A stretch of 64,000 nucleotides of DNA from Flavobacterium sp. N2270 (lineage in GTDB: Bacteria; Bacteroidota; Bacteroidia; Flavobacteriales; Flavobacteriaceae). A program made the position numbers and the translations under genes. Shown here one piece after another: positions 1-9,096 of this stretch (its first letter is position 1; every line of letters begins with the position of its first letter). A model generated the notes under the pieces. That model saw nothing but the letters and a program-made list of their open reading frames with translations. It was not told the DNA's origin and did not search any database. Where the stretch lies: positions 1,116,001-1,180,000 of the forward strand of contig NZ_CP110005.1 of NCBI RefSeq assembly GCF_025947225.1, written 5' to 3'.

Positions 1-1543
1 CACGTCTATTAGCTTGGTCTTGTTCTGGGGTGCAATTTGTGCAATCGTTTAAAGGTTTAGATTCTCCATAACCTTTATATGTTAATCTTTCTTTTGAAAT
101 TCCCTTAGCAATTAAATACTGAACAGTTGATTTTGCTCTTCTTTGAGATAACGCTAAGTTATATTTAGCAGATCCTTTGTCATCAGTATGAGCATTTATT
201 GTTAAAGTCATTTCAGGAAATTGGTTCAAGACTTCAACGATTTTATTTAATGACAATTCAGATTCAGCTTTGATAAGATCTTTGTCGAAAGCAAATAATA
301 TATTTTCAATAACAATTGCATCTGCAGTAATTTCTGCTTTTTTCTGCTTCAGTTGAATTGGGTCGCTTAATAAGTTTTCAGAAGTAAATCTAGTTGAAAA
401 TGGTTCGTAGCCTTCTTTTTCAACAGTAATAAAGTTGTAAGAAATAGGATTTAAAGGGATTTTTATTTTTCCATTTTCATCAGAAACAGTTTCATTTACA
501 ATTTCGCCAAATTCATTTTTAATAATAATCTTCGCATTTGGTAATGGCACTTGAGATAATTGTTCAACAATTGTATAAGTTGGAGAAGTTTTGTCTAAGT
601 GTTTAACTTCAAATTTTAAAATGTCAAAATTTCCTGAATGAGATTTATCAGTAGATAAATACCCTTTATCTTCAGATACTAAAACAAATGCTAAATCATC
701 TCTTCTCGAGTTTAAAGTAACTCCTAAATTTAATGCTTCTAAATATTTTCCATCTACAATAGAAGATCTAAAAACATCATATCCACCTATATTCATATGT
801 CCTTTTGAAGAGAAATATAAATGTTTGTTGTCAGCAGTAATGTTAGGGAATTTTTCGTCTTCTGCAGTATTTACGTTTGGACCTAAGTTTATAGGTTTTC
901 CGTAAGTTCCATCAGTATTAATTGAAGCTTCGTATAAATCGAAACCACCAAGTCCACCAGGAATGTCAGTTGCAAAAAATATTTTTTTACCATCAGGTGA
1001 AACACTTGGAGTTTCAATAGTATATCCATCTGGTATTAAAGTAACTTTTTGAATATTTGTCCAATATTCTTTTGAGTCAAGGTCTAAAGTAGCTTTATAT
1101 AATTCAAGTTTTCCTTCTTTCTCAGGGTTTTCTTGCGTATAGTAAATTGTTTTCTCATCAGGAGAAAAAGCTATTGAACCTTCATTGTCTTTAGAGTCAA
1201 TAACACTTGAAAACAATAGAGGGAAAGATAAATCTCCATTTTCTTTTACATCTACACAATATAGGTTGTTGTTTGGAGTATTGGTCTTTTCATTTACAGT
1301 TGTTTCAAAATGTCTTCTTTTCTTATTAGACAAAATGATATACTTGTTTTTAAAAAATGATGTTCCTACTTCGTTTAGCTCTGAATTAATGCCAGTGTCG
1401 TTTAAAACATAGCGTACGCCTTTCGTAGAAGCGTTAATTACATTGATAATTGAGTCTTTTCCGTCTAAACGTTGAGGCTCTTGAGCAAATAATGAACAAT
1501 TAATTAAAATGGTTAAAGCAGTAATTTTGATTGTTAATCGCAT
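1..1543 (-). CDS. OmpA-family envelope protein with PD40 repeats (3' end outside window)
   Basis: The reading frame starts at the ATG complementary to 1541-1543 and stays open to the left edge, so the last residues are missing. It begins with a signal peptide ending LFAQ. PD40/WD40-like beta-propeller repeats follow (SFSPDEKTIYY, SVSPDGKKIFF, ITADNKHLYFSS), then a carboxypeptidase-regulatory-like domain near residues 330-380, then the OmpA C-terminal peptidoglycan-binding domain (FAFDKDLIKAES, NAHTDDKGSAKYN, LSQRRA, GYGES). Such proteins sit in the periplasm or outer membrane and anchor it to peptidoglycan; relatives often accompany PorP/SprF-like T9SS proteins, but the downstream neighbour lies outside the window. 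Family is clear, exact role is not. Confidence 0.88.
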   Translation of the reverse strand, partial: MRLTIKITALTILINCSLFAQEPQRLDGKDSIINVINASTKGVRYVLNDTGINSELNEVGTSFFKNKYIILSNKKRRHFETTVNEKTNTPNNNLYCVDVKENGDLSFPLLFSSVIDSKDNEGSIAFSPDEKTIYYTQENPEKEGKLELYKATLDLDSKEYWTNIQKVTLIPDGYTIETPSVSPDGKKIFFATDIPGGLGGFDLYEASINTDGTYGKPINLGPNVNTAEDEKFPNITADNKHLYFSSKGHMNIGGYDVFRSSIVDGKYLEALNLGVTLNSRRDDLAFVLVSEDKGYLSTDKSHSGNFDILKFEVKHLDKTSPTYTIVEQLSQVPLPNAKIIIKNEFGEIVNETVSDENGKIKIPLNPISYNFITVEKEGYEPFSTRFTSENLLSDPIQLKQKKAEITADAIVIENILFAFDKDLIKAESELSLNKIVEVLNQFPEMTLTINAHTDDKGSAKYNLALSQRRAKSTVQYLIAKGISKERLTYKGYGESKPLNDCTNCTPEQDQANRR

Positions 1544-1673
1544 AAAATATTTTCTAAGTTTCTGTTTATTAAATAGTTTTACTTAAATCGGTGGCAAAAA
1601 TATAGGTTAATTATTTAAAAGATACATTTTTTTAACTTTTTTTTTATTTTTTGTTAAATTCATCGATAAAATA

Positions 1674-1710
1674 CAAAAAAAAACGATTTAAAGCAAGTTA
1701 AATCGTTTTT
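1674..1710 (-). terminator. Rho-independent terminator after the small lipoprotein gene
   Basis: A perfect 11-bp inverted repeat (1681-1691 with 1698-1708, arm AAACGATTTAA) with a 6-base loop is followed, on the minus strand, by a T tract (A run at 1675-1680). It lies 28 bases past the stop of the small lipoprotein gene and separates that gene from the OmpA-family gene. Confidence 0.75.
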
Positions 1711-1735
1711 ATAATTTTAAGAATAATTTAAAATA

Positions 1736-1903
1736 TTAGCTATTTTGAACATGTTTTTTAAATGATTGATTTTCAATAGTTGTTTTTATTGTGTTTTGTT
1801 TAACTTCACATCTTCTTCCTGGTCCACATTTATATCGTTTAGGTCCGCATGAAATCAGAAAGAATAATCCTAAAATTCCTGTAATAATTGTTTTCTTTTT
1901 CAT
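1736..1903 (-). CDS. Small Cys-containing lipoprotein, 55 aa, unknown function
   Basis: A 55-residue frame starting at the ATG at 1903. The N-terminus MKKKTIITGILGLFFLISC is a textbook lipoprotein signal peptide with lipobox L-I-S-C. The mature part is short and basic, with a near-repeat CGPKRYKCGPGRRC that holds two more cysteines. The TGAAAAG stretch just before the ATG is purine-rich. The start lies 11 bases after the GH3-family stop on the same strand, so the two are probably co-transcribed; a strong terminator follows. I do not recognise the family. The signal peptide, operon spacing and terminator make it a convincing gene despite its size. Confidence 0.75.
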   Translation of the reverse strand: MKKKTIITGILGLFFLISCGPKRYKCGPGRRCEVKQNTIKTTIENQSFKKHVQNS

Positions 1904-1914
1904 CTTTTCATTTT

Positions 1915-3438
1915 TTAGGTTAAGTGTTCTTGTGTTGCTAATATTGACTCTAAATAATTTCGTTCATTAGATAAGCGAGGAACTTTGTTTTGTCCTCCTA
2001 ATTTATTTTGATTTTTAAGCCAATTGTAGAATAATCCTTCACTTGCGATATTAATTCTTAACGGATTTAATGTAATATTATTACTCCGTTTAGCTTCATA
2101 ATCTGAGTTTAATTCCTGTAATGTATTGTCTAACAATATACTGAATTTTTCAATATCTTCTGGTTTTTTCTTAAATTCTATAATCCATTCATGTGCACCT
2201 TTTTCTTTCCCTTCCATAAAAATTGGGGCTACAGTATAATCAATTACCTCACAATTAAATGCTGCACAAGTAACTGCAATTGCTTTGTCGGTATTTTCAA
2301 CCATTAATTCTTCTCCAAAAACATTAATGTGGTGTTTTGTTCTTCCGGTTACCATAATTCGGTGAGGACTTAAAGAAGTGAAACGAATAGTGTCTCCAAT
2401 TAAGTATCTCCATAAGCCAGAGTTTGTAGTGATAACAATAGCATAATTTTTAAATAGTTCTACTTCACTTAAAGGAATTACTTTTTGATTTTTTGTTCCA
2501 AAAGTATCCATTGGAATAAATTCATAGAAAATTCCATAATCTAACATTAAGAGAAGTTCACTAGAATTGTTTAAGTCTTGAATACCAAAAAATCCTTCGG
2601 AAGCATTGTAAATTTCGTAATATTTAAAATTATCTTTTGGAAATAATTTTTTGTATTGTTCTTTATAAGGTTCAAAATTAACTCCGCCATGAAAATATAC
2701 TTCAGCATTTGGCCAAATCTCTAACATGTTCTCTTTTCCTGTTTCTTCTAGTGCTTTATTTAAAAGTACGAGCATCCAACTTGGAACTCCAGCTAAACTG
2801 GTTACATTTTCATTAATAGTTTCATTAATAATTGCCGGAAGTTTGGTTTCCCAATCGCTCATTAATGAAACTCTACTGCTTGGTGTAGAGCTAAATTCTG
2901 CCCACACAGGCATGTTGTCTATTAAAATTGCGGATAAATCTCCAAAAAAAGTATTGTTGTTTTCATACATTTGTTTGCTTCCACCTAAGCGAAGACTTTT
3001 TCCAACAAACATTTGAGAATTTTCATTGTTATTTAAGTATAAACACAATAAATCTTTACTAGCTTTGTAATGACAGCCTTCTAAAGCCTCATTACTCACA
3101 GGTATAAATTTACTTTTTGCATTTGTTGTGCCACTAGATTTTGCAAACCATTTAATGTTCGTTGGCCAAAAAACATTTTGAGCACCTTTTCTTGTTTGTT
3201 TAATCATTGGTGCGAGCTCTTCATAAGTAGAAACAGGAACTCTCTCACTAAATGTTTTGTAGTTTTTTATTGAGGAAAATTCATGTTCTTTACCAACAAC
3301 TGTGTTTTCGGCAGTTTTTAATAAGTTAAAAAGTAATTCTTCTTGTACTTCATTTGGGTATTTAATAAACAATTCAATTTGATGAATACGTTTTTTTAAA
3401 ATCCAAGTAGCAATAGAATTAATTATTGGTAATGCCAT
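1915..3438 (-). CDS. GH3-family acyl-adenylate/amido synthetase-like protein
   Basis: A 507-aa protein of the GH3 family in the adenylate-forming (ANL) superfamily. Plant GH3 enzymes adenylate a carboxylic acid (jasmonate, auxin) and conjugate it to an amino acid; the substrates of bacterial homologues are not established. Visible hallmarks are the nucleotide-binding loop FAKSSGTTNAKSKFIPVS near residue 100, YNASEGFFGIQ near 280 (the Y-x-x-[ST]-E adenylate motif), and the hinge segment RYLIGDTIRF followed by MVTGRTKHHINVFGEE. There is no signal peptide, so it is cytoplasmic. Length fits the family. It leads a probable two-gene unit with the 55-aa lipoprotein. Family assignment is confident; reaction unknown. 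Confidence 0.87.
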   Translation of the reverse strand: MALPIINSIATWILKKRIHQIELFIKYPNEVQEELLFNLLKTAENTVVGKEHEFSSIKNYKTFSERVPVSTYEELAPMIKQTRKGAQNVFWPTNIKWFAKSSGTTNAKSKFIPVSNEALEGCHYKASKDLLCLYLNNNENSQMFVGKSLRLGGSKQMYENNNTFFGDLSAILIDNMPVWAEFSSTPSSRVSLMSDWETKLPAIINETINENVTSLAGVPSWMLVLLNKALEETGKENMLEIWPNAEVYFHGGVNFEPYKEQYKKLFPKDNFKYYEIYNASEGFFGIQDLNNSSELLLMLDYGIFYEFIPMDTFGTKNQKVIPLSEVELFKNYAIVITTNSGLWRYLIGDTIRFTSLSPHRIMVTGRTKHHINVFGEELMVENTDKAIAVTCAAFNCEVIDYTVAPIFMEGKEKGAHEWIIEFKKKPEDIEKFSILLDNTLQELNSDYEAKRSNNITLNPLRINIASEGLFYNWLKNQNKLGGQNKVPRLSNERNYLESILATQEHLT

Positions 3439-3532
3439 TTTTTAATTATGAATTATGCGTTATGAATGATAACTTTACCAAAAATAGCAATTTTTTTATT
3501 TTTTTGACTATAACATTTAAATTTTAAGAAGA

Positions 3533-4324
3533 ATGACATATCAAGGTGTCTTGCAAAAAATGCAAACTGAGTTTTTAAGCCCTATTCAATATTATTTAGT
3601 ATTTGAAGATAGTTTCTTGAATGTGAATCAACTAATAGGTAAAGAAATAGAAATTTCATTTCAAGGTTATCAATGTTTGAATTGTGGTAAACAAAAGAAA
3701 ATTTTTAGACAAGGTTATTGCTATGATTGCTTTATGAGTAGTGCATCTGTTGGAGATTGGATTATGAAACCTGAGCTCAGTACAGCACATTTAGATATCG
3801 AAGACAGAGATTTAGCTTATGAAAAGCGTGTGCAATTACAACCACATATTGTTTATTTGGCTTTGTCTAGTGATGTTAAAGTAGGAGTAACAAGAAAAAC
3901 GCAAGTTCCTACACGTTGGATAGATCAAGGTGCAATAGAAGCAATTCCTGTTGTAGAAGTGCCTAATCGTTATTTAGCGGGGATTACTGAGGTTGCTTTG
4001 AAAGATCATTTTACAGATAAAACAAGTTGGCAAAAAATGCTAAAGAATAATGTTCCTAATGTTGATTTAATTTCAGAGCGTAATTCAGTTTTACAATGGT
4101 TACCTGAAGAAATAAAGCCTTATTTTGCAAAAGAGCAAGCCTTATATAAAATAGATTTTCCAATTGAGAGTTACCCTACTAAGGTAAATAGTTTAAATCT
4201 TGAAAAAACTCCTTTATATAGCGGGAAAATGTTAGGAATTAAAGGGCAATATTTATTGTTTGAAGATGGGACGGTTTTTAATATTAGAAGTAATGAAGGT
4301 ATTGTAGTAAAAATGGAAGTTTAG
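3533..4324 (+). CDS. DUF2797 zinc-finger protein
   Basis: A 263-aa cytoplasmic protein matching the DUF2797 family. Near residues 48-67 a four-cysteine cluster, CLNCGKQKK...GYCYDC, looks like a treble-clef or zinc-ribbon site. It is followed by the family core HIVYLALSSDVKVGVTR and RWIDQGA, whose spacing resembles GIY-YIG domains (VYL...VG.TR...R..QG); that fold similarity is my inference. It diverges from the GH3-family gene with 94 bases between the starts and ends at a bidirectional terminator shared with the AsmA-like gene. Function unknown. Confidence 0.8.
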   Translation: MTYQGVLQKMQTEFLSPIQYYLVFEDSFLNVNQLIGKEIEISFQGYQCLNCGKQKKIFRQGYCYDCFMSSASVGDWIMKPELSTAHLDIEDRDLAYEKRVQLQPHIVYLALSSDVKVGVTRKTQVPTRWIDQGAIEAIPVVEVPNRYLAGITEVALKDHFTDKTSWQKMLKNNVPNVDLISERNSVLQWLPEEIKPYFAKEQALYKIDFPIESYPTKVNSLNLEKTPLYSGKMLGIKGQYLLFEDGTVFNIRSNEGIVVKMEV

Positions 4325-4342
4325 TTTTCTAACATGTTGAAT

Positions 4343-4379
4343 AAAAAAATCCCATTTCTAAATTTGAAATGGGATTTTT
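4343..4379. terminator. Bidirectional terminator between convergent genes
   Basis: A perfect 13-bp stem (4346-4358 with 4366-4378, arm AAAATCCCATTTC) with a 7-base loop, A-rich on the left and T-rich on the right. It sits between the convergent stops of the DUF2797 gene (4324) and the AsmA-like gene (4400), so it can serve both strands. Confidence 0.85.
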
Positions 4380-4399
4380 GAGTTGTATGATATTTGCGT

Positions 4400-7033
4400 T
4401 TATTCTTTTTTCTTCTTTCCTCCAAGTAAACCACCAAGTACGTTTTTTACACCATCTTTCACATCATCTTTTGTTGGTGTTTTTGGCGTTGTGGTTTTAG
4501 TTGTGTCTGTAGTAGTTGCTGCAGCATTGTTTAAATTGGAACTATTCCCTCCTAATAAATTTGTTAAAGCGCCAGTACCTTGGCCAATTAATTTATCTTT
4601 TTGCATTTTAACCAATTGCGTAACTAAATTAGTAGTTGCTTGCTTCGTATCAGTAGTTATTTTAGGGTTGTTGAAGTTTCCGCCTAAGATAGCATTTACT
4701 GGTATGTTTTCTATTTTTGCAGCATCTGCAGGAGTTAATTTTGCTAAAAGTTTGTTTACATCTGTGCCTAAATATTTAGCAGGAACATCAAATTTAATGT
4801 TGTAATCCATTGTTTGGTCAAAACCATGAGTTCCTCCAACTTGCATTTTAATATCTTGATATTTAATATCAAATGGTTTAACTGCAACTTTACCATCTTT
4901 AAATGATAGTACTGCTTTTACATCATCTAAATTTAACTTTGAAACATCAACAAATTTCACATTTGAACCTAAAGCGGTTAATAATTTTGAATCGTTTGCA
5001 TTTATTTTCGACCCCACTAATTGTCCTAATAAATCTCCAGAAAGAGTTTTAAGGTTTGGCGTCATATCATTAGTTAAATCTCCTGATAAATTTATAGTAG
5101 AATTTAATTTTCCACTTATTGTATTTGCAATTGGCGCAATTGATTTTAACATATCAATTTGAGTAAATGATTCAGCAACATTTAACGCATTTAATCCTAA
5201 ATTCATGTTGAATTTTGGAGTAGTTCCTTTTGTAGAAACAGTTCCTGTTAAACCAATTTGTCCTCCAAAAAGCCCCATTTTTAAATTGTTTAATGCAATT
5301 GCTTCGTCTTTAATAACTAAATTTCCAGAAACATCTTTTAAGTTTAAATTATCATAAACTACAGTGTTTGCTTTTGCTGTTAAACTACAATCTAAGAAAG
5401 ATGGAATTTTTACCGCTTCTGTTGTTTTTTTACCTTCTTCAGTTGTAGTAGTTGTTGGAGCCATAAAATCAGAAACTACTAATTTATTTGAATTCATATT
5501 GAAATTTCCTTTCAATACTTGGTTTTTAAACATAAATCCGTAGAAATTATCTAATGCTCCAGTTACTTGAATGTCAGAATCTCCAGTTTTTGCATCAAAT
5601 TCGTTTAGTTTAATTTGGTTAGGATTAAAAGCAATGGTAGCTTGATTTATTTTGAATGGTTTTGCCATTTCTGGTCCTTCATAATTAAAGCCTGATAATG
5701 ATATGGTTCCGGCATTTGAAATATTTTGATATTGACTAGTTTCAACTGATTTCATGTCAAATTTAGTCACAACATCTGCTTTCAAAATTCCGGTTAACGG
5801 TTTGTCTAATTGTACAGGATATGCTTTTGTAACATTTGCTAAATTGATAATTCCTTTTAATTCGGCATTCACCAAAGCGTTATCAAAATTTCGAACATTC
5901 GCTTTGATATTAAAAACATCTTGATCAATTGTAAATGAAAGTTTATCTAAATTAACATAAGTGTCGTTCATTAAACCTGTTTCATTCACAATATGAGTAT
6001 CAATGATAATATTTTTTACCGATTTTGGTAAATCAGGATATTGAAAAGAAGCGTTGTTTGAAGCAATTTCAATATTAAATTTAGGAATTGTAGTTTCGGT
6101 TAATTCACCATTTACTTTTCCGTTAACTGTAAAATCTCCGGTTGTTTTTACTTTCTTAATATCTCCAGAATATGCTTCAGGAATTAAACCAAGAAAGTTG
6201 GTAAATGAAGATGTTGGAGTGTTGAATTTTAAATCATAAACTTGTCCGGCGTCAACCATTTGAACAAAACCGTCAAACTCTAAAGGCAATTGGTTTATTA
6301 ATGCTTTATTTTCTTTAAATTGAAACTTCATTTTATCTAAATCAATTCCTAAAACAGCGTCAAGAGTTATGGCTACATTGTTCATGTAGTTTGTCTTTTC
6401 CATTTCGAAAGAAAGTTTTGCTGTTGTTTGAGTGTCTAAATCAAGTATTTGTGAAGCAAAGTTTCCAGTACCATCATGATTAATGCTGTCTAAAACCATT
6501 TTCATGTTTGAACCTTCATCTAAATAAGTGAAGTGCATATTCTTAATTGCATATTCTTGTATGTTTAATGCAAAAGGTTTGCTTTCTTCTTTTTTATCTT
6601 CTTCATCTTTGTTTTTTAAAGCAATGTCGAAATTTCCTAATCCATCTTTATTAAAAATGATATTTACAACTGCATTTTCACTGCTAAAACCCTGTAAGTT
6701 CATAGGCTCATTTTCATCTTTAAAAAGCTCTTTAATACTCATTTTTAAGTTCAATTCGCCAGAATAGAATAAAGTGTCACCTTCAAAAGGAGCTTTGTTA
6801 ATAATACTAAGCTTGTCTATAGTAACATTAGCATTTGGAAAACTTTTAAATAAACTTAAATCTACGTTTTCAAATGCAACTTTAGCATCTACATTTTCAT
6901 TAATGGCCTTAAGGACCATAGCTTGAATTTTATCTTTAAATAAAAAAGGAATAGCCGCAAGAGCTGTTATTGATAAAAAAAGGAAAATTCCTAAACCAAT
7001 AAATACTTTTTTAAAGTTAATTTTTTTAGACAT
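4400..7033 (-). CDS. AsmA-family / AsmA-like C-terminal domain protein
   Basis: An 877-aa protein with one N-terminal membrane anchor (about residues 10-30, VFIGLGIFLFLSITALAAIPFLF) followed by a long beta-rich periplasmic region. The AsmA pattern is clear: the start LFKDKIQAMVLKAINENVDAKV, SLFKSFPNANVTIDKLSI, and repeated segments such as LSGDLTNDMTPNLKTLSG and LNLDDVKAVLSFKDGKVAVKPF near the C-terminus. AsmA-like proteins are thought to act in envelope assembly and, in the larger relatives, in phospholipid transport between membranes; the role here is not shown. The C-terminus is Thr-rich and ends in GGLLGGKKKKE. Adjacent to sppA, same strand, but a terminator lies between them. Confidence 0.85.
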   Translation of the reverse strand: MSKKINFKKVFIGLGIFLFLSITALAAIPFLFKDKIQAMVLKAINENVDAKVAFENVDLSLFKSFPNANVTIDKLSIINKAPFEGDTLFYSGELNLKMSIKELFKDENEPMNLQGFSSENAVVNIIFNKDGLGNFDIALKNKDEEDKKEESKPFALNIQEYAIKNMHFTYLDEGSNMKMVLDSINHDGTGNFASQILDLDTQTTAKLSFEMEKTNYMNNVAITLDAVLGIDLDKMKFQFKENKALINQLPLEFDGFVQMVDAGQVYDLKFNTPTSSFTNFLGLIPEAYSGDIKKVKTTGDFTVNGKVNGELTETTIPKFNIEIASNNASFQYPDLPKSVKNIIIDTHIVNETGLMNDTYVNLDKLSFTIDQDVFNIKANVRNFDNALVNAELKGIINLANVTKAYPVQLDKPLTGILKADVVTKFDMKSVETSQYQNISNAGTISLSGFNYEGPEMAKPFKINQATIAFNPNQIKLNEFDAKTGDSDIQVTGALDNFYGFMFKNQVLKGNFNMNSNKLVVSDFMAPTTTTTEEGKKTTEAVKIPSFLDCSLTAKANTVVYDNLNLKDVSGNLVIKDEAIALNNLKMGLFGGQIGLTGTVSTKGTTPKFNMNLGLNALNVAESFTQIDMLKSIAPIANTISGKLNSTINLSGDLTNDMTPNLKTLSGDLLGQLVGSKINANDSKLLTALGSNVKFVDVSKLNLDDVKAVLSFKDGKVAVKPFDIKYQDIKMQVGGTHGFDQTMDYNIKFDVPAKYLGTDVNKLLAKLTPADAAKIENIPVNAILGGNFNNPKITTDTKQATTNLVTQLVKMQKDKLIGQGTGALTNLLGGNSSNLNNAAATTTDTTKTTTPKTPTKDDVKDGVKNVLGGLLGGKKKKE

Positions 7034-7156
7034 GTCGATTTTTTGTTTTTAAAAGTTAGATGCGTTTTAGCTTAATTATCAGCACAAAAGTAATACCAAT
7101 TTTAACTTTTTTATTCGTCTTTATGATAAAATTATCAATTTGAATATAAAATATAC

Positions 7157-7192
7157 AAAAAAAAGCTATTCCGTTTCTGAAATAGCTTTTTA
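7157..7192 (-). terminator. Terminator downstream of sppA
   Basis: A 10-bp inverted repeat (7161-7170 AAAAGCTATT with 7181-7190) around a 10-base loop, with an A run on its left side that becomes a T tract on the minus strand. It lies 16 bases after the sppA stop. Confidence 0.7.
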
Positions 7193-7207
7193 ATTAACGT
7201 TTAACTC

Positions 7208-8974
7208 TTACTTAATATTTAGTTCAAAAGGCATTAGTGCTTGAACTCCTTTTAATTGATTGGCTTTTTTAATTTGTTGAATTAACAAATAACTTTCCTC
7301 TCCAAGGTGTTCTCTTAATAAAGCATCTTTTGTTTGGAACATTGAAATTCCTGTAAGATTGTTTAATAAATCTTCAAAACTTTGCTCGTATTCAGGATAA
7401 TTTTCAACCTGATATGATTTTGTTTTTCCTAGAGTTGCTGCATGTTTTATGGCATCTTCAAGCCCGCCAATTTTATCTACTAGTCCAAGTTTTAAAGCAT
7501 CAGTTCCTGTCCAAACTCTTCCTTGTGCAATAGAATCTACTTGTGCAGTTGTCATTTTTCTACCTTCGGCAACACGTTTTAAGAATGTTCCATAAATGGT
7601 TTCTATACTTTCTAATGTGATTTTTTTGAAGTTTTCATCAATTGGTTCAAATAAACTGTATCCCGAAGCATTTTCATGTGTTTTAACTTGTTCAGCGTTT
7701 ATACCAATGTTTTTAGCAAAAGTTGACATGTTTGGAAGCATTCCAAAAACACCAATAGAGCCTGTTATTGTACTTTTTTCAGCGAAAATTGTGTTAGCAT
7801 TACAAGCAATGTAATATCCGCCAGAAGCTGCAACATTACCCATAGAAACTACAACTGGTTTTATCTTTTTAGTCAATTCTATTTCTCTCCAAATTAATTC
7901 AGATGTTAAAGCGCTTCCTCCTGGACTATCAATTCTAAGAACAATTGATTTTACATTTTTATCTTCGCGAGCCGCTTTTAAAGAACGTTTGATTGAACCT
8001 TCACCAATTATGTTTACTTCACCTTCGCCACCACGAATTTCTCCTTGAGCATAGATTACTGCAATAATATCTTTTTTAGTATAATCAGATATTGAAGTTG
8101 CATTGTTTTTAGCATAATCTAAAATGCTAATTGTATTATAGTCTTCTTTTTTAGAAACTTTTAATTTTGTTTTAATAGCATTATGATATTCATCTTCATA
8201 AGATACTTTGTCAATTAAATTATGAGCTAATGCTAACTCAGGTGTTCTTGCGTTTAATTGATTAGCAATGGCATTTAAACTATCTATTGAAATATTTCTG
8301 CTTTCTGAAATATCGCTTACAATTGTATTCCAAACCGAATTTAAAAGAACTGTAACTTGTTCTCTGTTTGCTGGACTCATTTCTTGGTTCAAGTAAGGTT
8401 CAACTGCACTTTTGTATTTTCCATGACGAATAACTTCCATTTTTATTCCTGTTTTTTCTTGTAATTCTTTCATGAATAATACTTCAGAAGAAAGACCTTT
8501 AAAATCAAGTTCGCCAATTGGATTTAAATAAACAGTATCTGCTACTGAATTTAAATAATAATCTTTCTGTGTTAAATAGTCAGAATAGGCAACTACAAAT
8601 TTCCCCGATTTTTTAAAATCCGCTAATTTTTTTCTAATTGCTTGACTTTGGGCTAAGCCTAAATTAGATTGATTTTTTAAAATTGAAATTCCTTGAATTT
8701 TATCGTCAGTTTTTGCGTTATCAATTGCATTTAAAACATCTGTCAATCCGTTATGATTGGTTTCAAAATAGTTAAAATCTTTAAAGTTTATTTTTCCTGC
8801 ATAATCTAGCGAAACTTCTGATAAATCTAATTCAATTACCGAGTTTTTCTTTACCGTTACAGTATCATCATCTCCTCCAAAAACAGCTCCAATTAAAATT
8901 ATTCCGAAGAAAAATATCATACAGAATATAAATATTCCAATTATTGTAGCTAAAACATTACCTATAAATTTCAT
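7208..8974 (-). CDS. sppA: Signal peptide peptidase SppA, 67K type
   Basis: A 588-aa membrane-anchored serine protease that cleaves leftover signal peptides after secretion. One N-terminal transmembrane segment (about residues 8-32) precedes two tandem SppA domains, as in the long 67-kDa type. The Ser/Lys dyad is present: Lys188 in GKYKSAVEPYL (equivalent to Lys209 of E. coli SppA) and Ser384 in GNVAASGGYYIAC (equivalent to Ser409). LRIDSPGGSALTSELIW lies between them. Length matches the family. Single gene with its own terminator; the ATG at 8974 is the natural start because the membrane anchor begins right after it. Confidence 0.95.
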   Translation of the reverse strand: MKFIGNVLATIIGIFIFCMIFFFGIILIGAVFGGDDDTVTVKKNSVIELDLSEVSLDYAGKINFKDFNYFETNHNGLTDVLNAIDNAKTDDKIQGISILKNQSNLGLAQSQAIRKKLADFKKSGKFVVAYSDYLTQKDYYLNSVADTVYLNPIGELDFKGLSSEVLFMKELQEKTGIKMEVIRHGKYKSAVEPYLNQEMSPANREQVTVLLNSVWNTIVSDISESRNISIDSLNAIANQLNARTPELALAHNLIDKVSYEDEYHNAIKTKLKVSKKEDYNTISILDYAKNNATSISDYTKKDIIAVIYAQGEIRGGEGEVNIIGEGSIKRSLKAAREDKNVKSIVLRIDSPGGSALTSELIWREIELTKKIKPVVVSMGNVAASGGYYIACNANTIFAEKSTITGSIGVFGMLPNMSTFAKNIGINAEQVKTHENASGYSLFEPIDENFKKITLESIETIYGTFLKRVAEGRKMTTAQVDSIAQGRVWTGTDALKLGLVDKIGGLEDAIKHAATLGKTKSYQVENYPEYEQSFEDLLNNLTGISMFQTKDALLREHLGEESYLLIQQIKKANQLKGVQALMPFELNIK

Positions 8975-9096
8975 CTTAAAATGTACTTTTTTTAAATTGT
9001 GCTTATATGTCTTAATTACTATTAAAATGTTACATGTTCATAAAAAAACAGAAAACGTAATTCATAAAATTAAAATTGTTTGTTATTTTGCCTTTA

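Noticed and set aside
3440..3470. Repeated ATTATGAATTATG-like bases between the GH3 and DUF2797 genes
   Set aside because: Only two or three degenerate units and no structure; could be a fragment of an AT-rich intergenic repeat but nothing supports a feature.
4383..4805. A 140-aa plus-strand frame
   Set aside because: It is the antisense shadow of the 3' part of the AsmA-like gene, with low-complexity composition and no own signals.
9076..9096. TTG start giving seven extra residues on the FolK fusion
   Set aside because: The ATG at 9097 begins just before the conserved HPPK strand; the extra residues (MFVILPL) overlap promoter-like sequence.
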